Source: Protonemura montana (lineage: Eukaryota > Arthropoda > Insecta > Plecoptera > Nemouridae). From it: 64,000 nucleotides of DNA. Both the position numbers and the translations under genes were made by a program. Shown here piece by piece: positions 1 through 12,335 of the stretch (positions are counted from its first letter, which is position 1; each line of letters begins with the position of its first letter). The notes beneath the pieces were generated by a model. That model searched no databases and was not told where the DNA came from. It saw nothing but the letters and a program-made list of their open reading frames with translations. The stretch spans positions 9,501,701 to 9,565,700 of the forward strand of contig OX387607.1 of the NCBI GenBank assembly GCA_947568835.1. Direction: 5' to 3'.

Positions 1-3000
1 GCGCTGTGCTGAACATGCTCAGTGCCTGAAAAATACAGGCGTCAACTTATCATTATGTTCACTGATCATTAGGCTGAAATTCGAGGCTCCTTACACCCTC
101 CCCAATAGTGGGCCGAGTCCCAAGCCAAGGAAGTAGGTTAACATTTTAATGCTGATAACTACAATACAATGGTAAAACTTTCAAAAATAATCAATACTAA
201 GAAGAAAAAGGAAGTTAAGCTGTAGTACTAGCTTTTAACCCTCAAATCCCTCTACCAAACAAGACTGGTCATATTCTTAGCGATCACCTATTTCAAATCT
301 AACCCAGCGCAGTGTTGCTTAATTTACACGATCTCACAAGGGCTGCTGTTTCCAACAAGCCAAACCAATCGGTGGTCACCCATTCAATTCTTCACCCTGC
401 GCATTGTTGATAAGTTTTGATGATCTCAAGAGAATCAGTGTTTCCAACACGCCAAACCATTTGGTAGAGAATGGGAAAGATCCAAACAATACATTGCCAA
501 ACATCCAGAGACAACCTATCGGTGGCACAAACCTGCTGAAACTGGGGAGATGCCAGCGTAGCTCTTAGCTGCTCAGAGGCTGGTGCTGGCGGTGCTCCCG
601 GCTGGCCGACAGATGGCAGGTGCTGCTGCAACTCACGAACCAGCACCGGATCGCCAAGCATCGTTTGCAGGTTCTCAGAGGTCAGCGCAGCAGAAAGGTC
701 CACGTTGCGTTGGTTGCCCACGTCCGAAGGCACGTTCAGCCTGAAGGAAAAGACGAGTTAAAATTGTTATTTTTATTTTATTATTACGAATCATTCAACA
801 CTTTCTAAGGTTTGTACCTAATTAGGAAAACTAGCCCTGGGCGTGTTTTGGGTGTTACACAAAATAATCTACTCAGTGCAACTGCTAGCATTAACAGCCT
901 CATGGTTCTACTCCTTGGAGATCTGTCTCACAGCTAGGAATACACTAAAATCCACTCAAGAACATTACGTCTCTTTGGTAAAGTTGGGTAGGGCAACACC
1001 CCTAAACGATGAAGACTGGGGTTTTATTCCTACATTTTTGGCAACATTTTTGAGAACATAGTGGTCTTTAAAATCATAAAATACTCTGCAGAGCAACTTC
1101 CTTGTTTACTGTTAAAACTCATCTCAGTCAACAGGACGGCATACTCTAAATAATGTACAACTTTCTGCATTTAATGCAACCAGCTTTTGCAGCCTTGGTT
1201 TGTTGAGTTTTGTTCTTTTCTTTTCAAGTCTATTAAAACTTTTTTATTTATTTTTTATTGCACTTATGCATTTTGCAAGTTAATGAAACCATTTGAGCAT
1301 TCAAAAGTTGTGAACAATGACTTCATTGCGTCTCTGAGTTTTGACTTTTCTTATACGTTCCTGTACAAGCAAAATGTAAGCACACCCTTACAGTCTGACC
1401 CTTGTCGTTGAGTTGCTCACCCAGAGAGGAAGTTCTGGAGGTCGCTGAGCTGCACGGTAGGCTTGCTGCTTCCCTCGCCAGTACTCCTGCTTGATAACGG
1501 AGTATCCGTGCTGTCAGACGGTTTCTTGCGAGCGGGTGCAGAGGGGACAACAGGCGTTGCCGGTACCGCAGCGGGTGTGGTGGGAGCGGCCACAGCTGGC
1601 GTCGTTGCCGCAGCTGGGGTGGCAGCCGGGGCCGTTACGTTCGTCGACGACGACGAGCGTGAGTTTTGGCCAGAGGAGGGGCGGCTGAAAAGGTGGGGGA
1701 GGTTACTTACGAAGGTATATTGCAACAGGGGTGAGAAATATGAGGGAGAAATGCAACCTACAAGAAAGCTGAAGAATGGCTTTTGTTTTTTACTGTAGAG
1801 GTTTCATTGAACAGTGAAAGAGGCATGACATGAAACATCAACAATGAAGTGTACCCTGCAATTTCAATCTTTAGCGCTTTTCTGCTTTCTTTCTCCTCTT
1901 AACACTAATTATCTAGAGTTTTGGTACCCTAACCAAAATGCAATAATGCCAATCATATATTGAATGAACTATAAAGTGCAAGAAAATCAAGCAATTTAAT
2001 AGGCATAGATACAGTAGTTAAAAATCTGGATTCACATAATCTCAGGTGGAAATTTGCGGCTGAAATATCGACACCGTTTTTGAAAGTAGTTTGGAAAATA
2101 ATTGCATTTTTAAGTTACTTCATGGTGCCGAGAAGGCTCGAGAGTCCTCCCATCTGGTTGACTCCACCAAAGAGTTGCATCAGCTGTTGTTGCGACATGT
2201 TATTAAGAAGATTCTGCAAGTCACCATCTGAAACATTAACATCCTGAAATATAGCAGAATTTACATTTTAAATATAAAATTATGTCCATTCAATACCATT
2301 AAGCCAAGATGAAATACACTAGTTTCTTAGAGAATTCAAGTTTTCTTACCAGGAGTAGCTCCACCACTTCTTTGGGCCCCTAAAGTTGGAGGGTTGTTGA
2401 GCACTTCATTCACTCGACGGCAGTTTTCATCGTCTTTGTCAGTTTTCGGTTCCTGAAAAATTGAAGCGAAGAAATATCCATTATCCGAATGGTGAAAATG
2501 TACATCAATTTCCAATTCTTTTAACGTTGTTCTATACCTGGAGCCAGAAGAACAGCTTGCGGTTCGATGACCGAAACTTCAAGACGTAAACACGGCCGGT
2601 GGTACACTGCAAAACTCGTTTGAATTCGCAGTCGTCAGGGAAAATGATCAGATCCTGGAAAAATTAAGACAAGGTTCATTATATACTAGACAGTCAAAAG
2701 GTATGGCGATAAAACCAATCTCCATGGACATAAGTGAGGAGAAAATTGTGAGAATACAACAATGACTGGGAAATGACGAGAAAGCCCTAAAATATTCAGT
2801 TTAAGGAATTCTGATCTCATCGTTGAATATGTGTAATGTTTAATGTAGATTCTTACATCTTCGAGCGTCCCACTTTGCCTGTCTTTCCAGCAGAAATGCA
2901 TTAGAGAGTCATCCGATTGATAAACATAAAGAGTTCCCTTGCGCTTATCAGGAACGACCAATTTTCCTTTCATTGACATCTTTCCAGCCTTACATTCGAC

Positions 3001-3060
3001 CAGATTTTTACTCTGGCCTCTCGCTGCAGCACTTCCAAACAGAGCTCCACCACCAGGCAT
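1..3060 (-). CDS. ADRM1: Proteasomal ubiquitin receptor ADRM1/Rpn13 (3' end outside window)
   Basis: Subunit of the 26S proteasome 19S particle. It captures ubiquitinated substrates through an N-terminal Pru domain and recruits the deubiquitinase UCH37/UCHL5 through its C-terminal DEUBAD domain (established for the family). Exons by GT-AG sites: 3060-2857, 2654-2538, 2452-2350, 2227-2119, 1684-1421, 740-533 and 25-1. Phases agree at every junction. The Pru domain begins MPGGGALFG and includes [40 protein letters not shown] and LFFWLQ. A Ser/Thr/Ala/Pro linker (exon 5) follows, then the DEUBAD start with [24 protein letters not shown] and SPQFQQ, resuming ALSMFSTA at the window edge. About 343 residues are visible; human ADRM1 has 407, so roughly the last 65 lie outside. 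The exon 4 acceptor at 2227/2228 was chosen because the upstream AG would give an immediate stop. A 5S-SINE dimer lies in the last intron. The protein match is unambiguous. Confidence 0.95.
280..467 (-). repeat. 5S-rRNA-headed SINE, two tandem heads without body
   Basis: On the minus strand, two abutting copies of a 5S-rRNA-like head (467-372 and 371-280) carry the 5S-like pieces GAGATCA.C.AAGTT/TTAAGC, GCGCTGGGTTAG and ATGGGTGACC. They lie in the last ADRM1 intron. The body and tail seen in the full copy at 23151-23603 are absent here. Mutations in the promoter-like boxes suggest an old insertion. Confidence 0.75.
895..960 (+). repeat. Dispersed repeat R4, copy 1
   Basis: This stretch in an ADRM1 intron matches 42655-42720 at roughly 70 percent by eye. 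Shared landmarks are CAGCC.C.TGGTT, GGAGATCTGTC and ACTAAAATCC.CTCAA. Family unknown; full length not determined. Confidence 0.45.
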
Positions 3061-3926
3061 TTTGAACCAATTAAGATGCAAATAATAATAATTTTATATT
3101 CTTTCGAAGTTTTGCTTCTCGACAACTAAAGAATGACACAGTTTTAGGTTACCCTAACACACCGCCTTCTGAAGTTGCACGTCACGATTTCGGAAGCGTT
3201 CGTACTGAGCTCCGAATCTAGTGGCCTTGTGGCAGCGGGAAGATCGGTTTGCAGGCATTTTGTAAATAAAGGAACATTCCATTCCAGTCCATTAATTTGA
3301 AATTAAAACAATACCCAACTCTAGTCATGTCCCTCACATAAAGGCATGCAACCCAAAGTTCGTGGGGCTATTTTGACATGGACACAATTATAGTTTTGCA
3401 AGTGTGTTTGCAATTGTGACTGTGATTTTTATTTGGTTAATTCATTAACTGTGTTACAAATGTGTGCATGTATCGACCAAAGATTACAAGATTAAAAGTC
3501 TTCGCTGCATCGCTACTACAGCCACCGATATTCTAGACCAAAATTAAAGGTAAGGGAATAAAATATATTTATTTTTTGGCATTTCTTGTCATTGGAGACG
3601 CTACAGATTAGGTAAATTTTGCAGACCCACATGCGTCATAACCAAAGATACTGGGAGGCATCCCAAGGCATTCACTTTTCTGACAGCTCTAAAAAAGCCT
3701 GCAGTTGACTTTAGATTTTTCGTCATATTTCAGCATTTTTATTGTTTGGATGTGGTAGGACTTGGAGGTAGTGATATACATGCTGTTTAATTATTAAGTA
3801 ATACACCACATTTTCAAAACTGTCAACAAAACATTTTAATACTGAAAACGTACATTTACTCTAAAACTTATCGACATTAGATAACATGAACCTCGAGGTG
3901 TTTCACTTCACTTAACACACAAAGAT
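3061..3926. other. Intergenic stretch between ADRM1 and gene A
   Basis: This holds the ADRM1 5' flank (about 3061-3300) and the gene A 3' flank. A possible ATTAAA poly(A) signal for gene A lies at 3835-3840 (minus). No coding segment or repeat was recognised. Confidence 0.5.
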
Positions 3927-5395
3927 TTACTGCTCCTTACCAAACGACTCCCCACCTCCAAAACTCGCAAAACCCTCGTGTCCCCCAAGACCACTTTCAT
4001 GTCCTCCAAAGCTAGCTCCGTGACTCTCCTGCCCGAAATTATGTCCCCCAAAACTCTGTCCCTCGCCACCAAGTCCCCCAAAACTCTGTCCCTCGCCACC
4101 AAGTCCCCCAAAACTCTGTCCCTCGCCACCATGTCCCAATCCCTCAAACCCTTCATGACTAGAGCTTCCACCCAGACTAGAATGCCCACCTAACCCAGCC
4201 CCATGGCTTTCCAGCCCTTCTCCGAGACTCGCCCCAAACCCCTCGTGTCCCAGACTCTCTCCGCCGAACCCCCCATGATGCTCCTCGTGGCTTTTCTCGA
4301 CCAAGACGGGCTTGGCGCCGTAACTAGACAGCTTCACGTTCTGATAAGATATGGCACCCTTGCCGTGGGCAACTTTTTCTTTCGCGCCATCGACCTCGCC
4401 GTGAATTGCACTCCCGGGGTATTCACCACCCTCTGAGTGGCCACCCGCGAAACCTCCAAAGTCGCTAGAGCCTCCTTCGTGGCCAATGGATTCGAGACCT
4501 CCTAGATGACTGCTGCCCAAGTGTTCGCCTCCTAAGTGCTCGCTGCTGCCGAAATCGCCGTGACTGCCCAGCTCACTGGCGCCCCCAAAGTCGGAGCTCT
4601 CGAAGCCGCGTTTGGTCAGCTTGCCCGCGCTGGCAAGGGTTACCACGACGGCAAGACAGATCTGCAGGGTAAAAAGTTCATACATCAAGACACTGACTTT
4701 GATGAATTTTGAGCTCATATATTTATATAGGAACTCGAACTTCATTTGCCGTTGTAAACATGCTTTAATTTCAAGTTATCTAGTGTTCGATATGTTTAAA
4801 ATACTAGCTTGTAGTAAACAGACGTGTTCCAAGCTATTTGGGAATAAGTCTCTGAGATTTTGAGAATAGGCTCGGATTTAGTGCGAAATTTTAGGTCCTT
4901 GGTGATTGAGTTGCAAGTCCGTACCGATCAGTGCTCGGCGTTTCTATTAATTTACTTTCAGGCTCTCATCGTAAGATATGCGGGTGATTTGATCTTGGAT
5001 AACCGGGGTAGACAATATGCACAACAATCTCAAGCAAACTGTCCAAAGCTTGAGTGACAAACGCCCGAGAGATACAATAAAGAGAAATGTGCGAAAATAT
5101 TAACGATTGTTGATTGTCTAAAGAAAGTAGAGAGATGACAATTGGCAGTTGCCACATGTTGGCACCCTATTCACGGTGATAGTGGTCATTGTATGATAAA
5201 ATCTGAAGTTTCTTTGGAAAAGTTATGCACAATGCAGTTTGAGATGCACCGACAAGAAATCGATATTGATCGCCAATACTCAATCGATCCATTATCTGAA
5301 TCGGAGCTGTCGCTTATGCTGTACATAACTCTCTCTACACACGTATTATGTATGCATAAGTGTCTTGCCAAGCAGGTACTTACAAATAACTTCAT
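3927..5395 (-). CDS. Gene A: secreted Gly/His/Ser-rich structural protein, 248 aa
   Basis: Two exons: 5395-5384 (MKLF, donor GTAAGT) and 4661-3927 (acceptor CTGCAG), joined in phase 0. The start MKLF|ICLAVVVTLASAG is a clean signal peptide, followed by KLTKRGF with a dibasic processing site. The mature part is rich in Gly, His, Ser, Glu and Phe in GGHE, GGEGQSFGGL and SHLGG motifs, with one non-repetitive central stretch near ISYQNVKLSSYGAKP. No cysteine occurs after the signal peptide. Three near-identical 30-bp units at 4043-4132 encode GGEGQSFGGL. No Rebers-Riddiford, Tweedle or CPF domain is visible, so this is at best a low-complexity cuticle-type protein; function unknown. A TATA box lies 65-72 bp upstream of the ATG. 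An unspliced start at 4685 (MYELFTLQ) is possible but breaks the pattern of the neighbours. Confidence 0.82.
4043..4132 (-). repeat. 30-bp tandem repeat inside gene A, three units
   Basis: Three almost perfect 30-bp units encode GGEGQSFGGL in the C-terminal half of gene A. The near-identity at DNA level points to recent expansion or conversion. Confidence 0.85.
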
Positions 5396-5459
5396 GCTGA
5401 TATGTTGTTCACTCTACGAGATCACGATAAAGATTGTCGACTTTAAGGAACCAAACTCG

Positions 5460-5467
5460 TATTTATA
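5460..5467 (-). promoter_or_regulatory. TATA box of gene A
   Basis: TATAAATA on the minus strand, 65-72 bp before the ATG of gene A. It predicts a transcription start near 5437 and a leader of about 40 nt. Confidence 0.6.
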
Positions 5468-7605
5468 TGAAAATTCTCACCTCCTCTTTGCCATGAAGTG
5501 ACTCATACTTTCCACTGAACCGACTTTATTTCATTATGTGATCTTGTCAGTGTATGTGTGTGTCTGTGTGTGTGTATAGGAAATGCACACATTAATAACC
5601 AATTATTGCCTGCTTACCTGCAGACTTCCGTTGTTACCGTGCCGGTAATATCTGGTCTGTCCAGCAGCCGTTTGGTTATCGATAAGTTACCGCAGAGCAA
5701 GCAATTTGGTGGGGATATATTCTGTTGATTGGTTGAATGCAATGGCGTTGAACTACAAATATCTGGCATAACAATTCGAGGTATTCATTTTATTTTCTCA
5801 GAAGTTGACTTAGTATCAAAGTAATTGTTCATTGGAGACACACAATTTATAAGCATTTTATTGTCAGGAACACTACTCCTCGTTTGGGCATCTATTTTTG
5901 AGATGGTAGTAGTGTTCCTAGTAATAAAATATTGCACATTGCAAGCGTTTGCAATTTAAATAAGATTTCACATAACTTAAAAGCAGTTTTTGTCCAATTT
6001 CCAGGACGAATGCAATTTATTTTGTGGGAACATTTTTATTTAACAGCTACTTTTAGAAGTTTTGCAGCCAGTCAGCGAATGTTAAATTATTTAATATATT
6101 TTCGCTTGGTCACAATGACATTGTACCGGCTTGTCTTATAAGATACCTTGTCACTTATTTTTAAAGTGTGGACTTACAGACTCTAGATACTACATGAAAG
6201 TTTCAGCGAAAGGATGATGAGGCAATCATTTTATTATCACGAACGGATTAAAACTATTATGTTACAATTTTTGTTATTTGCCAGCTGTTGTATGAAACGT
6301 CTACGGGAAATTTACATGTGGTCCGGACATTAAGAAAAAAAAGGCAAGCGATCATAAATTGTACGTTTTTTGTTTTCACTTTTCTGTGTTTACTTTTAGA
6401 TGTATTTCACGTCAATAAGTGTATTTCACTATTCCGGTTGACCCACGTCTTTCGAGTTTAAGTATTTTGTTGCAGAAATTCTTGACAGAGTTACAAAATT
6501 TTTGTTTAGCAGGACACGTAATAGCAGGTGTTATGATCACTCAGAAACCCGAAAATCACTCAAGAGTCAAAATTATATTCAAAATAATATAGTACTTGAA
6601 AAATAATGATAACGCTAATAGGTATAAAAATTACGGCAATGAGAAAACGAAATAACATACCTTCAAGCACAAAATTGACAAATAATTACAGTAATTTAAA
6701 TGAAATGTTTACAAAGTAAAGTTGTAGTAACTCTTTTACCCGCAAGAATCGATAACTTTGAAGCAAATGACAAGCTCTGCATTTATTGACTGCAATCGGT
6801 AGACTCTTCAAACCCACCGATACTTTCCTCTCGATGCACTTTGCAAATTTATTAATTATCAGATGAAATTTTGCTTCTGAAATATCTGCACTGCCACAAA
6901 AGACCCAAATCTTTTCTCATGCGTTAAAAACTGAGACATAAATGACATCTACCAAGATAATGGTTAAAAGCAATCGTGAAGTTACAAACGCATACGAGTA
7001 ATTTATGTTTCAAACAGACACCATACCAATTAAAATTAAACATAGTAATTTAATAATATGCTATAAAAGCGTGCGTCAAATAAATTATTGAAATTTTCAC
7101 TGTTGTCTCCTCCAAACACAATCAAACTTAGTAAACCAATTAATACCATTCTTCATCTTGTTCCGTTACACCGCACATCCTGTCGTGGATGAAAGCTGCT
7201 CGACATGAATTAATAATCAGGAAATCGAACTGGTAACTAGAAGAGCAATCCAGCCACAGTAATTATTTTAAGTTACGTAAGATCAACTTTGTTTGATCTG
7301 GACGGGACGACCACAGACATTGGAACGGAATTTTGTTTCTTGGCCAGTATCTAGAAAGCATAGATGTGCTCCTCACGATATCGAAGCAGCTCTACAAAAT
7401 TGTTTATTGGCCACTTATTTTCTGCCCCTTAATGCTTGCTAATCGTCATACATTTAGGTAAATATATTGCATACGTTTCAGGCGTAGCTTCCAAAGTCTT
7501 TGAGTGTATAGGGATTGAATACCCTTCGTACTACTACCACAAATACTACTGCCATAGATAATTAATCTATGCTCCTACGCAGTACTAATATTGAGTTTAT
7601 ATGTA
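5468..7605. other. AT-rich intergenic stretch upstream of gene A
   Basis: No supported gene. The only notable item is a TG-rich simple repeat near 5550-5577. Short open frames here have no coherent codon use or splice context. Confidence 0.4.
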
Positions 7606-7890
7606 CAGTCAAAGGGCTAGCGTAAAGTAATTTTAAACTTTCTGCCGAGCAAAAGAACCGAAAAACATGGTAACGTAAGTTGCCACCGATGGCGCTTGGG
7701 GCCGTTATTTTTTAACAAACTTTTCTACATTTAAATAATGACGACCCACATCAAACGTGATTAATCTGCGATAAATAATGAAATGCAATTTCTTAACACT
7801 CAAAATAATGGTAACTGCACTTGGTTGCATCCTCCTATGTCGAGAAAAGTAATTTGGCGCCAATTTTTCGCAAAGACAACTTTAAAAATT
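7606..7890 (+). repeat. Dispersed repeat R2, copy 1
   Basis: This aligns over about 290 bp with 36730-37060 on the same strand. Landmarks: TAC.GTCA.A.GGCTAG.GT, TTTCTGC.GAGCAA, GCC..CCGATGG.GCTTG.GGCCGT and TTTCGCGAAGACA-like sequence near the end. Inverted partial copies are at 38727-38805 and about 19785-19830. Class unknown. Confidence 0.7.
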
Positions 7891-7987
7891 ATTTACAGAG
7901 CTTTTATCTACCTCAAAGATCGGCTTGCAAGATTTTGAACTCACAGTGCCGATTCCCCTTCTTTCTTACAGGTGAAATGAAGTTTAA

Positions 7988-8320
7988 TTGGCACTTTTCT
8001 TTCGATCTCCTGTCGTGCTAGACAGGCCTTCAATTATCACCTACCGTTCACCTCACCGGTTTGGTGATGACCTCTATGACCCTCGTAGCCCACCTGTGTC
8101 TTTTTGGGCGACCTTTGCTACCGTTGATAAAGCGATCAAGATCGTGGCTCAGTCTTTCTCGCTGCAATCCAAGATGCCATCAAGGAAATGAAAAGTACTC
8201 AGCAAGAAGTGGCAAGAAGTGACTGTGGATCTTGGACGAGAAAGGCATCCGATTTAATTCGTCCATGAAAAAGTTGATTTGATTAGTGTCATGCACTCCA
8301 CTAAAGCTGGTCTGAAGTTT
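7988..8320 (+). pseudogene. Coding relic with a frameshift, unassigned
   Basis: Positions 7988-8191 read plausibly as protein (for example SPHRFGDDLYDPRSPPVSFW and VDKAIKIVAQSF) and then stop. A different frame continues with AIQDAIKEMKSTQQEVA and stops near 8260. GC content and codon use are higher than in the flanks. I read this as a decayed gene or transposon piece with one frameshift. The family is not recognised and the limits are approximate. Confidence 0.3.
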
Positions 8321-8758
8321 AGAACGCTGGGAGATATTTCTCGAGCGGGAAAGTGAATGGGCAGTGGGTTTCTATCATAGAAAATAGAAAATGCATATAT
8401 TTTTATATGAAAGGTATATTTTTTATTACTCTGGTAAAAGAGACAACGATTTAAAAACAACACAACAAATTATACATCTAACAACAAACATGACTGATGA
8501 TTGATGATTTCGTTACCAAACTTGTGAACGCGATTTTTTTTAATCCTTCAAAGTTTTGAGCATAACTTCGATTCTTTCCTTTTCGTTAAGAATCTGCGTC
8601 GTGGATGATTGAATGAACGTTATAAAACTCGACTTTCTTTTACACAATTAAATGAAAGTCGATTACACTTTTTGCAAACGTTCTGATGACAATGAAAATG
8701 AAAGGTGGAATGGTTGATGATGAATTGCTGATATTCTAAAACGGCGATGCAGCGTAGT

Positions 8759-11159
8759 TTACGCCCATCCATGGCTCTTGGGGTAATGGTGGACATGCTT
8801 GATAATAGGAACATGAACGGGGTAGGGCTTGGCAACGTGGATGGGAACATGCTTCGTCACATAAACAGGAACCTGCTTCTCAACGGGATAAGGCACCTGC
8901 TTCTCTACGGGGTAGGGCACAGGCTTCTCCACGGGGATCTGAATGGTCCTAACAACGGGAACAGCAATGGGGTGAGGAACGCGAACGTGGACAGCGTACG
9001 GCTGGGGCACAGGAACAGCAACGGGATGGGGCACGTGGACAGGAACAGGGTAAGGCACATGGACACCGACGTACTTGACTACGGGCACAGGCACTGGCTT
9101 GGTGATCTCAACGGTTTGAGAGATGGGAACTCCGTGGCCGTGACCGTAGCTAGAGGCGCCGCTCAGATCGACGCCTGGAGCGCCGTACGAGGCAGCGCCG
9201 GCGCCGTACGAGGCAGCGGGGCCGCCGTACGAGGCAGCGGGGCCGCCGTACGAGGCAGCGGGGCCGCCATACGAGGCAGCGGGGGCGCCGTACGATGCGG
9301 CGGCGGGGGCGGCGTAGCTGTTGGAGGCGGCGTAGTTGTTGGAGCCGCCGTAGCTGCTGGGGGCGTAGCTGCCGTAGCCGGAGTCCCCGGCGGCGACGCC
9401 GCGCTTTTCGACCGTTTTGTGGGTATCGGCGGCATGTGTGGCGAGCGCCAGTGCGAGAAGTATCGCGGTTACCTGTGGGTGGAGGTAGGAAGTTGTTTAG
9501 CTAATTGTTGTAAGTGCAAATGTGGGCAAAGGTGAGGCATCAAAGCGCAACTGTTTATATTTTCAACACGTAACTGTGGTCATCGTCGTTGGTTGGTTAA
9601 TCCCAATTTAGACGGAATGCAATTGAAATTTCGGCTAGCTTTTGCGGTTCTTTTACGCCATAAAATATGCAAGATCGCATGTGCACTTTTTTTTAGTTTG
9701 TTTACTTTCTTTTATCGAAAAAAAAGTGAATTTTTCACTTCCGAAAAATCTGCACGTGACACAAATGGAGAGCCGCTGCGTGCTGATGTTATATGATATT
9801 TATTTACTGACATTTTTTATTACTGGCGAACTGTGAATTATTTTTTCATTGAAAGTTATGTGAAAAACTTGATTTCCCATTGCACTAAGTCAGTGAATGT
9901 AGTTTGGGAAAGATCAACGAATGGAGAAAAGTTGGTCGCATATGAGTTGATAGAAAAAAATTATTTTAATTAAAACATAAGATTGAATTGATTAAATTTT
10001 CTCATTGTGTGTTGTTCTTTCGTTCATTGAACCTCGCTAAAGTAATTACACATCCGTTTTTTCCCTCGCTCTGTCTGTCTGTCTGTCTGCCATTCACCAA
10101 CTTTTACCGCCGGTCGCAATGAAGGGCACGGGCCATAAGAACGTAATTATAGTTTTTCTTTGAACAATCTTTCCAGATCGACGGATTATAAACTATTCGT
10201 GAAAGCTGCCGAAGCAGATGGAATCTCGCTCGGTTCACGGTCTTTCTCTCCTATTCATATCAGTTTCGAGTGATTGCAGATCGCAATCAAAGCTAACCGT
10301 GAACTTGGCCGGGGAAAGATTTACTTTACCCAAGATTCTCAATTCGTCTTAGTTTACAGGGAGTTGGCATTCCAATATTTGCGATCGGAATTTGTTCAAA
10401 CAACCCGAGAGGCAAGAAACAAACTTAGCCAAGAAAGATATATATATTTTTTGAAAATTTAACATTCTAATTGGAAGAAATTTGTTAGCATATTTAAATA
10501 ATTTTTTGAAGGACTGCTAAGATTGTACTGGAACTTGAAAATATTTTAAAATATTGTTCCAAGGAGATAAATCACAAGGGATCTTAAATTCACTAAAAAT
10601 CCTTAATGGTGCTTACCACACATCCTTAACGCCGCTTACCATACAATGATGGTAAGCGGCGTTGGAATATTGACCGATTTTAAAAGGTCCAACATGAAAA
10701 AAATTGTCGATGTACCAAAAAAATGTAACCATTTCAACATCGTTTCGGTAGTTGATCTACTAACTCGGTTTCAATTACTCGAATTTATCTACCTCAGGCT
10801 CGATAGATTGTCACGTATCATAAATATTGGCAGATGCAGCACAATTAAACTGCTTGTAATTATGTAGACCTTGCTATCTTAAAAACCAAACAGATACACG
10901 GCAGACCTTTGACAACCTTCGGATTGGATCTTTCTTTTAGCAATAAGACCACGGTAACCAAAGTTGACAATGCGGAGGAATCAATCCGTTGATGTAAATT
11001 ACTATACCCATGAGAAGACATGCTTTATTTTAAATTGAAGAAAAAATATAGCCAATTTAATAAAATTTTATACTATCACGATTCATTTTTAAAATCAGCA
11101 AACACATTAAGAATCGTATCTACAAAACTCTAGTTTCTATCACTTACCGTGAACTTCAT
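8759..11159 (-). CDS. Gene B: secreted SYGGP / Pro-Val-rich cuticle-type protein, 241 aa
   Basis: Exons 11159-11148 (MKFT, donor GTAAGT) and 9472-8759, phase 0. The start MKFT|VTAILLALALATHAA is a signal peptide, followed by DTHKTVEKRG with a dibasic KR. Residues of about 30-120 carry SYGGPAA/SYGAPAA repeats encoded by near-perfect 21-bp units (about 9180-9290). Residues of about 130-241 are a Pro/Val/His block with VPYPVEKQ, VPHPVAVPVP and VPVHVPHP, ending KHVHHYPKSHGWA. The PV-rich part resembles the low-complexity proline-rich cuticular proteins of insects (CPLCP type; vajk-like proteins are another comparison). No chitin-binding RR domain is seen. A likely AATAAA signal lies at 8422-8427. 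The opposite-strand open frame of 262 codons is a shadow of this repeat. Confidence 0.85.
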
Positions 11160-11271
11160 GATCGCTAGCTTGTTGATGAAGATGAAGATGATGATAGGAC
11201 TACCTCAGCAGTGCCTGTCTGGCTTACTTGATGTCTTACCAACGAATGTACTCAACGATCGCCGCCACCTC

Positions 11272-11277
11272 CTTATA
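11272..11277 (-). promoter_or_regulatory. TATA box of gene B
   Basis: TATAAG inside GGATATAAGG on the minus strand, about 115 bp before the gene B ATG. It predicts a transcription start near 11246. Confidence 0.5.
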
Positions 11278-12039
11278 TCCACTCCATTCTAATCCCGCCG
11301 CCACCACCATCGCTGATCTTCACATTTGACCGTGCACCATATCATAGTCCATACCTAGAACCAGACAGCCATACACTTTCACTAAAGACAAAACCGTTCA
11401 AAACTGAACGTTATTCCCCTTCTGCAAAAGACGCATCGATTTGATCTATTATAGTTTAGATTCCTCTAGATCCGTTTTTGCCACACCTAATTTGATCCGC
11501 TGGCAAAGTTAATGACCCTTGATAGAACCTTTAGTAAAAGAGTTAATGTCAATGACGGCTGGTGATCTTGAGAGAAATTTTTATGAATGATTTAATGCAA
11601 TGAAATAGTTTTATTGAATGACGTTATTCAACAGTTTAATGATCTTTGGAGCGCGTCAGGTGGAGAGAAGTGGAATATCGTTGAATTTACTGCGTAATGT
11701 CGGGATCGTTGCGTTTCCGGTGTTCAGACGATTTAGGAGGCGCCGTTTTCTTGGAGTAATTGCAACTAATTATTGTAGTTTGTTTGAGGCGTTACACTCT
11801 AGGCAGGTGATTGTCTTTCTAAGTTACGAATTTTATTGCCGTATAATGGTATGGTTTCAGTGCGATGAATTTTTAAAACGGTTGTTTTTTGAATAAATAG
11901 TGTAACTTTTGTTTCGGAATTGTAGTAATTTGTATTCAAATGATTGTTGTTTAATTGGGCGGTATTTTTTCAGTTGCTTAACCGTAATTTCTTTCAGCTG
12001 ACGGTGAGACAATAATAACAAGGCAAATTTAGTTTAGCG

Positions 12040-12335
12040 AGAGTACATACTTTTCCGGCAAAGACGCCACAGGTCGTTTTGAGGTGACATGCGGACCAAC
12101 TGTCATTTTTAAAAACAATTGAAATCATCTTCGCTGATAACCATTATTTTCCGCTCTTTTTCGAGCTACAAAAGTCCATCAATTATAAAAGTCTTGGGAA
12201 TTATTTTGCATATGTAATTACTATTTTAAAGTCCCACCAATGAAATATTAACTGAAATTTCATTCATGAGCTAGTTGCAACGCTGGGAGGCAGTCGTTGG
12301 GTTGGTATCTTCTCTCGCGGTATCCCACGAGTATT
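12040..12335 (+). repeat. Dispersed repeat R1, copy 1
   Basis: The 5' part matches 60365-60470 (GAGT.ACATACTTTTCCGG, GACGCCAC.GGT.GTT and GACATGCGG.). The 3' part matches 33785-33925 (TCTTGGGAATTATTTTGCA, AGTCCC.CCA and GGCATCTTCTCTCGCGG-like). The three copies together define an element of about 300 bp. No terminal repeats or coding were seen. Confidence 0.7.

Noticed and set aside
4683..4729. TATATAAATA, initiator-like TCAGT and ATG immediately upstream of gene A exon 2
   Set aside because: They would allow an unspliced gene A, but the CTGCAG acceptor and the MKLF exon at 5384-5395 with GTAAGT and its own TATA box match the pattern of the other genes better.
5142..5501. 119-codon plus-strand frame
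   Set aside because: Overlaps gene A exon 1 and promoter on the other strand; codon use and composition look random.
8747..9535. Plus-strand 262-codon open frame
   Set aside because: It is antisense to the repeats of gene B, whose splice structure and signal peptide are convincing.
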